13,565 bases of DNA from an uncultured Actinomycetes bacterium (lineage in GTDB: Bacteria; Actinomycetota; Actinomycetes; Nanopelagicales; Nanopelagicaceae): the NCBI GenBank assembly GCA_903928395.1, contig CAIYQS010000180.1, forward strand, positions 1-13,565, written 5' to 3'. The first letter of the stretch is position 1. Each line of letters starts with the position of its first letter. The position numbers were made by a program, and so were the translations under genes. The notes beneath the pieces are model-generated. The model did not search any database. It had not been told where the DNA came from and was given only the letters and a program-made list of their open reading frames with translations. Shown here piece after piece: positions 13,501-13,565 of this stretch.

Positions 13501-13565
13501 TCAGTAATCCCATACTGGCTCTTTGGATTCATACACCTCACCATTTTCAGGAAATACAAGGTAGC
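13501..13565 (-). CDS. Partial 3' end of a minus-strand gene
   Basis: One minus-strand frame is open from the window edge to a TGA at 13503-13501 and encodes YLVFPENGEVYESKEPVWDY. The composition is protein-like, and a terminator-like hairpin with a T-run lies just downstream. This supports a real gene end, though 20 residues do not allow a family call. A second open minus-strand frame, ending further downstream in DFPPFLRY, looks less convincing and would run into the hairpin. Confidence 0.4.
   Translation of the reverse strand, partial: YLVFPENGEVYESKEPVWDY

Noticed and set aside
1..13565. CRISPR arrays, insertion sequences, integrase, tRNA or riboswitches
   Set aside because: I found no spaced direct repeats, transposase reading frame, tRNA cloverleaf sequence or conserved riboswitch core on either strand.

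Overview
The window reads as a compact bacterial chromosome segment, most likely from an Actinomycetota member with moderate GC content. A small-genome aquatic lineage such as Nanopelagicales is possible but not shown. The best taxonomic evidence is the gene pair at 7217-9019. It encodes a coiled-coil C4 zinc-ribbon protein followed by an RNase HI/phosphoglycerate-mutase fusion, an arrangement known from actinobacteria (Mycobacterium Rv2229c-Rv2228c type). Start codons are mixed ATG and GTG. Gaps are short, three convergent gene pairs overlap at their stop codons, and at least one gene looks leaderless.

Layout, left to right. The first 45 bases may hold the last 14 codons of a plus-strand gene. 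Positions 50-401 hold the RNase P RNA gene (rnpB) on the minus strand. Divergent from it are tldD and its partner tldE/pmbA (473-3348, 4-bp ATGA overlap), a zinc metallopeptidase pair. A complete polar amino-acid ABC importer follows: secreted binding protein, one permease and an ATPase (3450-5907), with a perfect 7-bp stem-loop between the first two genes.

Convergent to these is a three-gene minus-strand operon (9019 down to 5904): zinc-ribbon protein, RNase HI/PGM fusion and an MFS exporter. It has a 0-bp gap and a 1-bp TAGTG overlap, which suggests translational coupling. Divergent from it is a small protein of the 'luciferase domain'/DUF5519 type (9122-9601).

The right half is a patchwork of small accessory enzymes: two GNAT acetyltransferases, an aminoglycoside-phosphotransferase/YihE-like kinase, a VOC (glyoxalase-like) protein and MsrA. 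An EamA/DMT transporter comes next. At the far right edge there is probably the 3' end of another minus-strand gene with its own terminator.

Functionally the window combines tRNA maturation (RNase P), RNA:DNA hybrid removal (RNase HI), peptide proteolysis (TldD/TldE), amino-acid uptake, methionine-sulfoxide repair, efflux, and a group of small-molecule modifying enzymes whose substrates cannot be read from sequence. I see no CRISPR array, transposon, integrase, tRNA or rRNA. I found no clearly new multi-gene system. The most useful leads are two unusual bases in conserved rnpB positions, the cysteine-free binding protein, the coupling of an exporter to the RNase HI operon, and the cluster of modifying enzymes at 9598-11907.
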